This document shows positions 21,481-34,337 of a stretch of 64,000 bases of DNA, one piece after another. This DNA comes from Ochotona curzoniae (taxonomy: Eukaryota; Chordata; Mammalia; Lagomorpha; Ochotonidae), in the NCBI RefSeq assembly GCF_017591425.1, contig NW_024465751.1, positions 4,154,001-4,218,000 of the forward strand. Direction: 5' to 3'. Position numbers and translations under genes: made by a program. How positions within the stretch are numbered: the first letter of the stretch is position 1; the number at the start of each line of letters is the position of its first letter. Under the pieces are notes generated by a model. The model made no database searches, was not told the DNA's origin, and worked only from the letters and a program-made list of their open reading frames with translations.

Positions 21481-24054
21481 AGACTTATTTGAGAATTTTT
21501 AGGCTTAGTGACTAGATATTTCTGGAATGTGGTGGACCACACAATGCTATAATACTTCTTCCACAAAACTGATGCTTAAAAACAATGTTTATGGTTGGTC
21601 ACGTCGTTTGATTTCACTGTTTCTAAATAATGTTAACCTACAAACTGTGATTTTTGCCCCATTGCAGATCTTCAAAAATTTATACCTGACATGGAGTCAC
21701 TAGTTCACGTGTAATTTTTGTGGGGATTAAATGAGAAAGGTTTCACTAGCATCTATGTTGTAGTGTTCCTGGAGATAACTACTGCTGACATTGATTGCAC
21801 TGCAACTTCCCAGCTTTTAAAAACAAATCCTTTGGAAGCAGGGGCTAGAGTAGGGTCACCCAGGACTGCTGAATTCGCAAGAGCTGTAAATAGCGAGACC
21901 CAGCCCTTGGTAGGTCCCTTACTCAGCTGAAGAATTTGCTGGGTAAATGAATGATAAATCTAATTCCAACAAGCTGGTTCAGTGTATTTAAAAGAACTAA
22001 TTTTGCATGCTTCTGACTATACAAATGACTGATACACCATTTACAAGTTATTCTCATCTATTCATGAAATCAGGACCCTGGACTCAGACGTAATATAGCC
22101 CCTCTGAATGGTATGCCCAGACCTGTACCTGTTGACTTCCTTCCTCAAACAGGCTCTGACTCTGGTCTGATAAACCTAGTAGACAGTTTGCACAGAGCAG
22201 CATAACGCCTGGTGTTCTCAGTGGGTACTTGAAGGCTCGGTGCCTTGCAGAATGTCCAACCACATGCTACCCTTGCTGTAAGTCTCAGTGAAGTGACTGA
22301 CTGCACTAATCAGAGTATAATTTGAGAATAATAAGCTAAGATCAGTCTGTGTCGAAGCCAACAGTGGTTCTTTAGGCAATGGGGATCCCAGGTAAAACTG
22401 CTTAAGCTTCACAGTTATCTCCTCCCAAGGAGCTTCGCCTGGTCCCCCAAGAAAGGCTATGATTGCATATGCCTATGGGCTAATACAGCCCCTATACTTG
22501 TCTCATTTTAACATTTAGCTGATTTTGCTGAGTTTAAGGATCATTATCTGAACACAAAGATTGAGTGTGTACTTCACTTAGAAGTGGCGAAATAATGTTT
22601 GTGAGGTGACTGATGCATAGCAAACAGTCAACAAACACAAGTTTGTGTGATGCCTCTGCACGTATCCGTTTCAGCAAAGACTCCAGGTCTTGGGAATACA
22701 TAGACCAGTGGAAAGGTCGCCCGTAAGAGAGCTGGCTCGGCATGAGGAGAGGACACAGTGGCTGTGCCACTTGGCTGACAGAATGCACAGAGCAGGCTCA
22801 GCTTGCAGCTCTGAGGAGCTCAGGGGAGCTGCATGCCACTCCCTCCCAGCTCCAAGACAGCTCTTAAGAGCAAGGGCCATGAAGAGCTGTGTGGACATCC
22901 ATGGCACTGTGGGCAGGGTGCTCGTTGTTGCCCGTCAGAAACGTAAACAATGGAAAGGATCCATGAGAGCATGTCCCAGAACTAGGTGACCAAGTCATGA
23001 GGGGGCACTCAAAAAACTACACTGGATGCCCCAGGATGTAACAGTGTATAGGCTTGCTCAAAAAGTCTCTACTGAGTGTTTGCCCAGTTACTGCCCAAAC
23101 ACAGCTGCATACACATCTCAAACACCTTTACTCCTGCTCTGCTGGGAAGCCATGGGGTAACTGAAAAGGACAGAAAGGAGACTGTAGAGGAGGAGCGGTG
23201 TCCTGCCACCAGGGAGAGGCACTCGGAAAGGACTCAGACTCACTTGGGCAGTGCTTTCCTGTCAGCAGTGTTCATGTGGTGTGACTTCATGGTATCCTGG
23301 GGTTTTCTCAGCCATTCTGTGACTCAGTGTACAGCTGTGGCACCAGCTGTTGGCCTGGGTCCATGTCGGATTTATATTTTATTATAGGAAGTTTTTGTAG
23401 ATTTGGCTTTTTTTAAAATCAGTTTCCCTCAGTCTTTTTTCAGGCATTGCACATGCAACCCCTAAGCCTGGCCCGGAGTATCATCTGCGACTTTTGCTCA
23501 GAAGTGACCAGGTTCAGGCTCTCTAGCTAGACTGCCTGGCCACCAGCATGTGGAAAGGGAGAGCACAGGGTGTGTGAGTTAAAGAGCCCAAGCTGAGCCT
23601 CTTGACTGTGATACCTCCAGTTGGCATAGAAGGAGATCTAAAGACAGATGAAAGTGGCCAGCCATAGCACTGCTGCAGACGGGGGCCAGCCAGCCTGTGC
23701 TGACCACAGCAGTGTTCAGCCCACTCCACTCCAGCTCAGTGTGCCTCTCTTTCCCCTTCTATGGAAATACCGGCACTTCCTTCCTTCCTTTGACACTCAG
23801 TCCTTCTCTATAACTATCCAGTGCTGTGTCTTCGTGTGCTTTTTAAGGCAATTTGCACACTTTCCACTCCCTCAAGCTGTGTACTGTACAAGCCTGTGAG
23901 TCAGTCAGGCAGCAAGACTTAGTGCAAGTGCTGTATTGTACAGCGTGGTGCCACTGTCATTATTAGCATACAACACTCCTGAAAACTGCCGACGGTTAGG
24001 TGATAAGCATCCACACCACATGAAAAGAGAAAAGCAGGTAAGGAAATTCATATT

Positions 24055-24165
24055 TTTCATTAGTTTAATTTAGTCATTGCACAATGTATGTACATATTTC
24101 AGATGTTTTACCCAACGAATCTGTACAATTTTTGTTAGTTAAAAATACACATGGAAAGAAATCCG
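24055..24165 (+). mobile_element. Old LINE 3'-end fragment
   Basis: cattgcacaatgtatgtaca tatttcagatg and ctgtacaatttttgttagtt aaaaata match a common old L1-type 3' end (cattgtatgtatcaaaac...tacaatttttatttgtc). Confidence 0.45.
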
Positions 24166-24273
24166 TTAGGCAATTGTGATTAAAATTTTCATTTGTATTG
24201 CCTACGGTTTTTCAGACGTAGCTTGTATGGCAGGTTAGAATATATAAATTGGACAAGTTTTGCAAAAACTGTT

Positions 24274-24369
24274 AAGATAATTTTTCAAGCTATCTTGCAG
24301 ATCTTTTTTGTTGTTGTTCCTTTGAAATGTGAGGCTCAAGATAATTTTCCAAACCGTCTTCCAGATCTT
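24274..24369. repeat. Direct repeat with 64-base spacing
   Basis: Two 32-base copies (24274-24305 and 24338-24369), both starting aagataatttt and ending cagatctt, match at about 27 of 32 positions. The spacer is T- and G-rich. Confidence 0.7.
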
Positions 24370-25659
24370 GCTCTTTTTCCCACTTATGGTTTCAAAGCTG
24401 TGTTTCTCTGGGTTTTCTCCTTCATTGGTGTACAAGAACATTGAAAACATGCCTCGTGACTTAGGCAGTGAGTTATCTCTCTGGAAGTGCACTAAGTGCC
24501 CAGAATGTGCTGGGCACTGGCACCAGCAGGTGCAGAATCAAAGGCAGCATCAACTCTGCTGTGAGGAAGAGGGCATCTCATGCTGTGGCGCCTGGGCAGG
24601 GCTGAGCCCCAGGAGGGGGAAGCAGGGCACAGATGGGTTCTGCATGAGGCTGTGGTGGAGAGAGAGCTCAGCTACGGCTCTGAATGTTCTCAACAGAGAG
24701 GACGTGATCCATGCTGAGAAAGCAAAGCAGCCTTGAGCCAACAGTAGAGGGGGTCAGCCGGACTCGGGCACTCTCTCCCTGTGATGGGCCAGGTTTCTCA
24801 CCTCTTTCTGGGCCCTGAGGCTTAGATCATGATGATAGTCATAGTATTTTACCAGGTAAATCTGCAGAGGATGTGTTTAAACATTCCTTCAGTTTGGGAC
24901 AGGACTGTGATGCTCAGTCATTGGCAGCTCTAGCTCTAGAAAATCCAGGGCAAGAGGGAGAGCTGAATAGCATACTGGTTAGGATTTAAGGAGTGGATGT
25001 TTGGGGTTATATTTAGATGCAAGTGAATCATTCTCCAGAACAATCATTTTTGGGGGCTGAATAAAGAGAGATCTTGATTCTGTTCGGTGACATTTTCCCA
25101 TACTCCTCTGTAGTCTGCACATACATTGTTTTCCCATAAGGTTGCTTTAGTGAACAGGGAAAAATGTCAAAGACAGTTGCAGCTGAATCACTGGGCCCAG
25201 GCGTGTGGAGCGAGGGCAAGTCACCTCTGTGTGTGCTTCCCTGTTGACCTGTCCTGCCTGCTACCATTCTCCAGAACTGCTTCCTCCTGGCTGAGCCAGC
25301 GCTTAGCTTTGTTTGCCATAAAACATGCCCTCTCTAGTGCTTTAAGGAATGGCTACCAATTTCACGAATTTTCTAAACTCTTTAAATCTTAGTAAATAAG
25401 TCTGCTTTTCTGAGACATAATGCATTTTTCAGCCTTAATTCATGTCCTGCCAATGAAGATTCTGTGGCATCTTTGTAGCTTCTGTTCAGTAAAGTAGGTA
25501 CGTGTGTGTATTTGCCAAATGCAAAATTACTTTTATAATATTGACTACTCCTTTTCCAGCTCAACACTCTTCCTTCCAGCTGTCTCCCCTCCCCAGACTT
25601 TGATTCATCAATGGAGATACACTGCCTTTCTTGGAAATCATTAGCCTGTACAGTATAAG

Positions 25660-25943
25660 TCGAGGCGGGTATTTGACCTATTACGACACCAGTATCCCAT
25701 ATCACAGTGCCTGAGTTCGATCCCCAGTTTGGGTTCCTGTTAATACAGACCCTGCAAGGCAGTGGTGGTGATTGAGTACCCGAGTCCCCACTACCCTTAG
25801 GGAAGACTTGCCTGAATTTCTGGCTACCAGCTTTGCAAGGATTTGGGAATAAGCCAGCAAGTTGGAAACTGCATCTCAATCCCTCCTTCCCGTACTCTCT
25901 TTCTCCCTTCTCTCCCTGCACCCCCCGAATAAATAAGCAGTGG
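25660..25943 (+). mobile_element. C-SINE, + strand, older subtype
   Basis: cagtatcccatatcacagtg cctgagttcgatcccc, agaccctgcaaggcagtggt and a CT-rich end with gaataaataag show an older C-SINE. Confidence 0.75.
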
Positions 25944-26209
25944 TTTATTGTGAGGTAGAAGTTTATTTGTTCCTGTCACGGTAAATGCTTACTATACCTT
26001 GGGCCAGAGAAAAGTTGGGAGTTTCAGTGTAGTCGGGGAGTCAGGCGGGAACACACACAAGCCTGTCCTCAGTGACAGCCGGGAAAGCAGATGTGTAGCA
26101 CTAACCCTGCATCTTTGAAGTGATGCAGGAGGCTGGCTTCGGAATCCATGGCCTCAACATCCCTGAGGCCACAAGCACATCTTGTTTTGTGCATGTTGCC
26201 TTTCGCAAA

Positions 26210-26512
26210 TTTTAAAGATTTATTTCATTTTTATCAGAAAGTCAGATATACAGACAGGAGGAGAGACAGGAAGATCTTGCATCCAATGATTCACTCCCCA
26301 AGCAGCTGCAACAGCCAGAGCGGAGCCAATCCAGAGCCAGGAGCCTTTCCTGGGTCTCTACGCGGGTGCAGGGTCCCAAGGCCTTGAACCGTCCTCTGCT
26401 GCTTTTCCAGGCCACAAGCAGAGAGCTGGAAGGGAAGTGGAGCCACCAGGATTAAGATAGGCCCCTGCGTGTATAAGGTGAGGAGTTCAGCTAGGCTACC
26501 ACACTGGGCCTC
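26210..26512 (-). mobile_element. C-SINE, - strand
   Basis: ttttaaagatttatttcatt, catccaatgattcactcccc aagc, gggtgcagggtcccaaggcc and a head at ctaccacactgggcc. Complete reversed element. Confidence 0.9.
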
Positions 26513-28395
26513 TTGGCAGTGTTTCCAGACAGGTGCGCTGCATCAGAAAGTCCCTAGGTGGCGATAAAGACGGACTCGCAAGAGAATCTCCCCATTGTCT
26601 ATTATCTATTATCCATGTATTTCCAGGGGGAAAGTTACACTTCCTGAAACTGAACGTTTGTTGTCCTTTTCATCTTCTTGGGTGCCAAGTGCAGAAAACA
26701 CTGCTCTGGCTTTGAGGAATGAGCATCACCATTTGCTGGGATGACTATCCTGAAATGTTTTAGAGACACCTGTCTTGTCCCACTTGTGTCCTTGCACACT
26801 GATACCTTGATCACGCCAAGCCGCCTCTTTCTTGGTTCTAAAGTAGGGACGATAATACCCAAGCCCACAGAAGTCCTAGAGTGGTAGGGAAAGCTAAGAG
26901 GAATAACATGTGCAAATGCCTTACACAAAAGCAAGGCCATAGGAACAATCATTTTATTGTTAGGAAAAGAAGAATCGCTTCAGTGCCTTGAATTGCATAG
27001 GCTTTCATCATGTGTCATGTCAGGAGGACAAACAACAACTTATATGCCAGTACTCCCTTAATCCTAAAGTGGAGTGTGTTTCTAGTAAAACTAACAGTAT
27101 TTATTGCCAAGACTAACCTGTCTTTGAGAAATAATGGTTTCGGTCAGTGTTGGCAGCAATTAACAGTGGAAGCTGATGTCGCCCAGGAAGGAGGCCAGCA
27201 GTAATTGAGCTTTTCTTTTAATACACAGAACGTAGAAGGCTCTTTTGGAGTCTTTCTGGAACATCAGGTATCTACTATTCAGTGTTAAACATTGGGTGTG
27301 GCAGTGTCCTTAGCTTTTTGTTTGTTTCTTTCCCTTTTTCTTCCCCACTCCCTAAATGTTTGCAGAAGCAAATTGTCCACAAATCTGGTGCCAACATACC
27401 CCTGGTCCAATATTCCATAAAGAAATGCTTTTCAGTGTGCCCAGTAGCATGTTTGACCGCTGTAGTGTCACTTCAAATGGGAAGACCAAAAAAAAAAAAA
27501 AGCCCTTAGAACACATGTGCTACTCCCATGGCTGCTTTTACAAACAAGATTCAGGTTTTTGTTTTGTTTTTGATTTCTTAAATTCAAAATGTCAACTTTT
27601 GCAGTAATGTTTTTTGTGTGTGCATGTGAAATATCACTATCATTACTGCTATCTGGTCTTAGTTCCTGGCGGAAGTTGAATCCTTCAAAAAATATACAGA
27701 GAAATAAATGTCTAATTTCTATAATTTGTCAAGGCTTCCTATGCAATAGGTGGTTTATGATTTTTAGAATAATTTAGTACTGCAAAACAATTTTTGGATT
27801 TTTCCTTTCTTTACAGGTAACTCTTCACATTAGGTCCTTCACTATTTAGAAAAGTTTTTGTTTTTTCATTTTAGAAAAACTTCAGGCAGTTTATTCAAAG
27901 AGTTGTGGAGAGAAAAGTCCTATTATGTGAACCTTTGCCTGCCCCAAGCTGTGGCCGTGGGAGGTGTAGCTTGTTCAGTGCTCTGCTCTTTCTCTCTTGG
28001 TTGTGCTGGTACTGCTGTGAGGCTCCTTCCTCAGTAGATTTTGTGATGATTCCAGTGAGTTGTCAGCTTAAAATGTGTATGTGTTTTCTTTTTCCCCATT
28101 GTACTTAAGTGATGATCTAAACCCATTAGCATTCTGTGTTGACCAGCATTTTGTCTTGTCCAAGCACACACTCAAATTCCCCTCATTGTAATTTGCCTTT
28201 TTTTTTTTTAAGCCAACATTTTCTTCAAACCTCGTATTTGTGAGCTGTCGGATTGATGGACTTGGCCTTGTCCAGACGTTGACATTTGTTTCTGTGTGTT
28301 GTACCACATTTTAATGTCTGGAAGTGATTGCGTGCTGGTTGTTCTGTGTCTGACACTGGGATTAACCTTGCTGCCCCCATTCAATTTCCTTCTAG

Positions 28396-28566
28396 GTCCA
28401 ACTGGCCCACCTTCAACACTCCCTCTAAGCACCCAGACCTCTAGTGGCAGCTCCACCCTATCCAAGAAGAGGCCTCCTCCCCCACCACCCGGACACAAGA
28501 GAACCTTGTCTGACCCTCCCAGCCCACTACCTCATGGGCCCCCAAACAAAGGCGCAGTTCCTTGGG
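28396..28566 (+). CDS. ASAP1: ASAP1 exon: polyproline segment
   Basis: This 171-bp exon completes Gly and reads PTGPPSTLPLSTQTSSGSST, LSKKRPPPPPPGHKRTLSDP, PSPLPHGPPNKGAVPW plus one base. KKRPPPPPPGHKR is a run of six prolines flanked by basic residues, a strong SH3 ligand for Src/Crk-type partners. Because the length is a multiple of three with matching phases (1-1), the exon could be skipped in frame. Acceptor tccttctag, donor ggg|gtaagt. Confidence 0.96.
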
Positions 28567-29284
28567 GTAAGTTACCCAAAGTCAGGGCCAAAGCTGCCCA
28601 GGGCCAGGCAGTGCATGGGACTCCACTGGGCAGTGGATAGCAGTACATGCAGGAAATGAGGCAGACCACACACATCTTGGATGAGGACTCTGATGCTTGT
28701 AATTAGACTGCCTCTGAAGGCCCAAGAAACGATGTGAACTGTATTTAGAGCCATTGAAAGCTATCCACAGTTTGTAAGGTGCTGGACTTCCCTAAATCTC
28801 ATTCAGTCAGAAAAGCAAATCTGTGGTGGATGTTGTCAGTCTTATTTACCAATAAGGACACAGGCTCAGAAGAGCAGAGTGATCCATTCTTGCAACAGCC
28901 AGAAGATCTTATAAAAGGTCATGGTTACCCTTCTCTCCCAAACACCCATGAAAGCCATCCCATTGAGTGTCTACTGTGGCCTGCCGGAGCCTGGGTAGCC
29001 TCCAGGAGCCAGGTGACCGGTACAGGAGCCTGTGCGATCAAGGCCTTGGCCCCCATCCCCTCTGATGCTGCTACGCTGTCCCCACTGATCTTGCCTCATT
29101 TCGTGGGTACCCCCTCCTGTCTCTCTCCTGAGGACCTTCCACTTGGTGGAATACAATGAAAACCTGCTTCCCTTTTATCCTTCCTGTGTCTATGTGGATG
29201 TTTGTCTCCCTGGCCCACCGCTTTCTCTCTTCCTTACTCACCTTCACACCCATTTCCTCCCAGGCCTCTTGTCCCCACCGAGAA

Positions 29285-29430
29285 GGTATTTGGTTACTGT
29301 GTCTCTTCCCACTGGGATGGAAGTGCTCTGACAGCAGGAACTTTGTCTGTCTTGTTCTAGCATGTGTTTGCAGAGCCTGGAATTGTGCCCAGCACACAGT
29401 GGATGTTCAGTAAACATTTGTGAATAAGTT
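29285..29430 (+). mobile_element. L2 LINE 3' end
   Basis: ctgacagcaggaactttgtc tgtcttgttc, then tgtgcccagcacacagtgga tgttcagtaaacatttgtga ataag is the classic L2 3' terminus. Confidence 0.85.
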
Positions 29431-30464
29431 AAGTTACCAAGAGTCAGCTAGTCGCTTCCATGACATTGATCACAAATGGCTCATTTCTACCTGCAAGGAG
29501 CATAATTTCCATCTTTACTGCTAGCTGTCAGCAGTTCCTGGGTCACCCTATCACAACTAATGTTCCTGGAATCGTTGATGAAACAATGTGCTGTTTTGCA
29601 TGGCTCATCAATTCCTGCCAATGAGTTTCACCGCAGGATTTTTTTTTTCCTGTTTCATTGTGCTTAACATACTGATAAGTAATTCAGCTAAATGCTTGTA
29701 AAGGCCTCCAAAAAGCCTCTGCCAACTGTTCTGAATTTTTGGAGGGAAAAAAAAAACATAATGTCCACTTGCAGATTGGCACACCTGTCCACCATCTGGT
29801 CCAAATGCCATAGCATGGGTGTGGGTGGGTGGATGTACGCATGGGAAGATGTATCGGAGAATTTAGCTGTTCATTCGTTGAATCAGCTCATGTTGGAAAC
29901 CACCTGTGTTGAGTGCTCAGGCGTTCTCAGTGCTTACACTCACAGAGCTGGTGCCCACCTGAGGAGAACAGTCAGACCCGGACACTGAAAATCTGTACTG
30001 TTTGCTCTCAGACAAGCATGGTAAGTAAATACCATAGAAAACCTGAGAGTGTGTCCAGTGATAGGAAAGCTCAGGGAGGCCTCGCCGAGGAGGTGTTTGA
30101 GATGGCTTTTAAGGAATTCATCTGCAAGAGGAACACCACGACAGTAATGATGGAGGCACATGGGCACGTACACACCAAAGTCTGGAATGCCTCTGCCATG
30201 TGCGCTCCACATTCCTAAGCCTTGAGGAGTCCCCAGATCCTGTCAAAGGAGTCTTTGTATCCATAGTAATATTCTACTGAAAGTCCTGTCCTGTTTAAGT
30301 TTTCATACCTCAGTTCACAAATTAGCATTTGTAAATTTCATGAAACTGTCCTCTTGTTTAAATGATTTTATTTCTATGTAAAAATCTCATGTGATAACTA
30401 TAAGTCACTTTACATAAGTTCAAGCATTCCTCAAATTTTCCCAATTTCTTTTTTCTAACGTACG

Positions 30465-30731
30465 CAGATAGGAAGATCTTCCATTCATTGATTCATTCCC
30501 CAAGTGGCTGCAAGGGCTGGAGCTGAGCCGATCAGGAGCCAGGAGCTTCAAGCAGGTCTGCCCCGCGGGTACAGGGTCCCAATTCTTTGGGCCATCCTCG
30601 ACTGCTTTCCCAGGCCACAAGCAGGGAGCTGGATGGGAAGTGGGGCCACCAAGATTAGAACCGGCGCCCGTTTGGGATCCCGGTGCTTTCAAGGCGAGGA
30701 CTATAGCTGCTAAGCCACCACGTTGCGCCCT
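30465..30731 (-). mobile_element. C-SINE, - strand, tail truncated
   Basis: aggaagatcttccattcatt gattcattccccaagtggct through gattagaaccggcgcccg to ccaccacgttgcgccc. The T-rich tail is missing or replaced. Confidence 0.9.
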
Positions 30732-30878
30732 CATCATTTTTTTAGATTCCTTTCTCATCACTAAGCATGACTAGTACCTGGCCTTTTCCTTCTCCCTGTG
30801 CTGATGGGATGCAGAACTTTTTTCACTGATTTTTCACTGTGATTCATGTGTGTAATACACTTAAAACACACTTAGAGG

Positions 30879-31193
30879 GCTCAGCACGGTGGCCTAGCGG
30901 CTGGAGTTCTTGCCTTGAACATGCTGGGATCCCATATGGGCACCAGTTCTAATTCCAGCAGCTCCTCTTCCTATCCAGTTCCCTGCTTGTGGCCTGGGAA
31001 AGCAGTTGAGGATGGCCCTATGTGGGAGACTCCTGGAAGAGGTTCTGGCTCCTGGCTTCGGATCGGCTCAGCTCTAATCGTTTTGGTCAATTGGGGAGTG
31101 AATCGTCAAACGGAAGATCTTCCTCTCTGTCTCTCCTCTTGGTATATCTGACTTTGCAATAAAAATAAATAAATCTTTAAAAACACACACACG
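30879..31193 (+). mobile_element. C-SINE, + strand, with internal deletion and 12-bp target duplication
   Basis: Flanked by cacacttagagg at 30867-30878 and 31194-31205. The element lacks roughly 20 bases in the middle (the part before tgtgggagac), otherwise it is complete with an aataaataaatctttaaaaa tail. Confidence 0.92.
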
Positions 31194-31559
31194 CACACTT
31201 AGAGGCACAAGTGGTAACAGGCATGTGCACGCACACACACAGAGTGCTCAGGAGGAAGGGTCTGTTTGTCTATCTTGTGTGATCACTACTCAGTGACCCT
31301 GACCCCTGTTTCTTTCTGTCATGGGACCCAGAAGTCAAACCAGGGGCTGCCCATGAAGGTACGTGCCATTTTCCAAACCACATTTCTCCATGGTGCCTGT
31401 GGCTTCCATCTGTGCCCATCATTCCACTGCCTTTCTGTTCCGCTGCAACTCTGGCCTTTGCTCAGCCCGTGATGCTGAGGGCTCTTGGACTATCAGGAAG
31501 CAGGGTTGGGAGATGCAGCAGGCATCTGGAAACAGTAGAGAAGCAGCTCTTGGCTCTCC

Positions 31560-31760
31560 CACCCCGAGTAGCGCATAGCTGCCACACTGAGGTTAAGCAC
31601 ATTCCCAGACTCATTCTTTCCTCCAAATCTGATCATTGTTGTTCAGATGCCCTCAATCTGGAATAGCCTCTGTATTCATTGTTTGTGCTCGTTCGTTCCT
31701 CAGGATCTCATCTCCTGGGTCCTGCTTGGAAGACACCCCACAGTCCCAAATTATGTATCC
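31560..31760 (+). mobile_element. L2-like fragment
   Basis: gatgccctcaatctggaata gcctctgtattc, followed by ctcaggatctcatctcctgg, resembles the L2 segment ttccctctgcctggaatgct. Confidence 0.45.
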
Positions 31761-31879
31761 CACTCACACTTTGTCCTCCTCTGGCATGCAGGGCATCTCA
31801 GTGGGTCTGTTCCTGCACCTGTTGTGCCTGCTTCATAGCCTCCTAGCCAGAAAACTCACCCGAAATACTCTCTGATGTG

Positions 31880-32100
31880 GTCCATAGTGCCATACGGCCT
31901 TGTTCTAATCTCATCTGTGCCACCTGATAGCTACCCCTGCAGCTTTCAGCAAGTATCCAGATTTTTCAGTATCACAGTTTTTTCAACTAAAAATGGGGCT
32001 AGTGTTAGCACCTGAAGAACCCCTAGAATGAAGGTTAAAGGAAAAGGACACTAAAGCATGGGACCCAAGGAGAAGTCCCCAGTAAATGTCAGCTATTTTC
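31880..32100 (+). mobile_element. MIR-like remnant
   Basis: ctcatctgtgccacctgata gctacc, agtatcacagttttttcaac taaaaatggggctagtg and the following agtaaatgtcagctatt follow an MIR 3' end. Confidence 0.6.
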
Positions 32101-32175
32101 TTCTTACACTCTGCCTAGCATTTTGCTAGATGGTAGAAACCAGCTTCCTGCAGCTGCTTAGAACAAGTCCCAAGG

Positions 32176-32480
32176 ATTTGCGGCCTTAACACAGCAGTTA
32201 AGCAGTCTCTACCTGGCATGCTCACATCCTGTATCGATGAGTGCCTGGATTCAATTCCAGCCCTACTCCTGATCCCACTCTCCTTCTAGTGCAGACCCTG
32301 CAAGGCAGTGGTGCTGACTCGTGCAGTTGGGTTTCTGCCATCCATGCAAGCCGCCTAGCAATTCTCAGTGCAAGTCACAGAGAGCGTTTGAAAGATGAAC
32401 CATAGTAAGATCTTTCTCATCCTCCCCCTCTCTCCATCTTCTCTGTCTCTGTCATTTTCTCTCTGCAGCCTCTTGCATCC
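32176..32480 (+). mobile_element. C-SINE, + strand, old copy
   Basis: gcggccttaacacagcagtt aagcagtc, gattcaattccagccc, agaccctgcaaggcagtggt and a CT-rich tail. Strongly diverged. Confidence 0.65.
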
Positions 32481-33539
32481 ACCGCAAGGAGGAAAGTTCA
32501 CCTATCAAGGTTGGAAGCTTGTGCGCTTGGTGCACTCTCCCACCACTTTGCTGTTTCTGGTCTCCTTGGGCACCTCTGGGTCTCTGCTCATTTGTTGGCC
32601 ATGACTACCAGGTCCTGGCTCCACTGACGGTGCCACTGTGCTCTCTGCGTAGCCCAGCAGGCAGTGTCTCCACTCTCGACTCCATCACATCCTTCTGCAG
32701 CGTGGCGCCGTGCATGCAGCTCCAGCTCTGCCCAGGCAGGGATGGCCCCTGCAGGCTTTTCCCTACCAGAATCCCAATGTCCCTCGTGCCCAAAATAGCA
32801 CAGGTATCACATTACTGCAGTCCCCTCTCTGTGATGAGAGCAGCCATTTGTCTCAGGAGACTTCTGAGGCAGACTTTTGATAAGAAAATGAATAGGCATC
32901 TGACTTTTGAAATTTCATTTCATTAAACCTTTCTCTGCTTTTTATAACCTACTTTATAACTGATGAACATATTTAATACAGTTTAAGTGCTGAGGAAATG
33001 AGGACAGCAGAAGAGTAGAAGTAGCAGAGAAAGATGAACCGACATTATTATCTCTGTACAAAATGCGTGTCAGGTCACGTTCAGTAGCCAAAAGTGGACC
33101 ACAGATTAGACCTAAGGCTCCTACTGCTGTTGGCCTTTGGTCTTCAGAGGAATGTCTGCAGTGACTGTTGGGGAGGCTGTAACACACAGGTGAACATTTT
33201 GGAAAGCTCGGTTCTGAATCTGGATTCCACCAATCCCTGGTCATTCACCTCTAGGAATCTTTTTTGTTCTTTATCATTGGCCACTGGGGTACATTTGTGT
33301 TCAATGTAGAGCACCTAGTAGATGGAAAAACTGTACCAGAAATGGGTTTACTTCTTGCATTTCAGGACCAAAACTTGCAGGTGAAGATAAGCCAGTGTTT
33401 GAGATGACCAGCTAGTACATAGCTTATAGGAATTAGTATTGCCTTGCCAGGGAGCCTGTGGGAAGAAACGTCTTTTTCTTCAATTTGCTAGCATATTTTC
33501 ATGCCAGCTTCTCTCCTCACCTTGAACCTATTTCACGCA

Positions 33540-33765
33540 CAGTTCTGGGTATTATGGTGTCTACTCCCATGTATAGCTTACTTGCCCTGAACTAGGTCCT
33601 GTGGTACTTAAATTTGAACCTCATTAACCATCCTATAAAATAATGACTGTTATTGTCCCAGTCTGAAGAAAAAAATGGAAACACAGAGAAGCCAAGTAAC
33701 TAACAGAGGCTCACAAATCCAGTAACTTCAGAACTGGGGCTTGAACCCACTTCCAACCCGCAGAG
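33540..33765 (+). mobile_element. MIR SINE remnant
   Basis: gaacctcattaaccatccta, tattgtcccagtctgaagaa, gaagccaagtaactaacaga and ggggcttgaacccacttcc match MIR order. Confidence 0.7.
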
Positions 33766-34026
33766 CCATGGACACTGTTGCAGAGGACTCCCAGGACCTG
33801 CCAAGCCAGGGCACTACTCTCTCCACACAGGCTGGTGACCTGTATCCTCTGAGCATTATCAGTGAGCAAGAGTCTGAGCCTCCAGTTCAACTGCCTGCCT
33901 GGCCTCTGTCCCAGCTGTCCTAACATACATCTGTGAGACACACCAGAGTCCTCATGTAAGCTGCACAGGGAGAAAACACACTGAACTGCTCCTATGGGAT
34001 TCTCCTCTTTTATTATCGTGTCAGAT

Positions 34027-34337
34027 TTTTAAAACTATTTGTTTATTTTTGTTTGAAAGGCACATTTACAGTTGGAGAGAAGGCAAGGTAGGGAATGAGG
34101 TCTTCCATCCACTGATTCACTCCCCAGATGCAGACACCAGGATGCTAGTGCCTCCCAGTCTTGTGCCTGGGCTCAGGGACCCAAGTACCTGGATCATCCT
34201 TCATAGCCCTCTCAGGCACTCCAACAGGAACCTGCATCAGAAGTAGATCAGCCAGGGATTGAACCAGCAGTGCCCATAATGAACACTGGCACCACAAGGC
34301 AGAGACCTAGCCTACCATGTCAAGGTACTAACCCCAA
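34027..34337 (-). mobile_element. C-SINE, - strand, old copy
   Basis: tttttaaaactatttgttta, tcttccatccactgattcac tccccaga, gggacccaagtacctggatc and a head caaggtactaacccc. Confidence 0.75.

Larger units (their letters stand above)
17821..28395 (+). other. Longest ASAP1 intron (10.6 kb)
   Basis: No coding exon was found by reading for ASAP1-like peptide segments. It holds MIRs (17955-18420), an LTR-like stretch (18930-19560), four C-SINEs (20384-21182, 25660-25943, 26210-26512), an old LINE end (24055-24165) and a 64-base-period direct repeat (24274-24369). The segments 21240-24000, 24500-25650 and 26520-28390 contain nothing else I can support. Confidence 0.7.

Noticed and set aside
22690..22989. 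99-codon + strand open frame
   Set aside because: No family resemblance and no splice signals. Sits in ordinary intron sequence.
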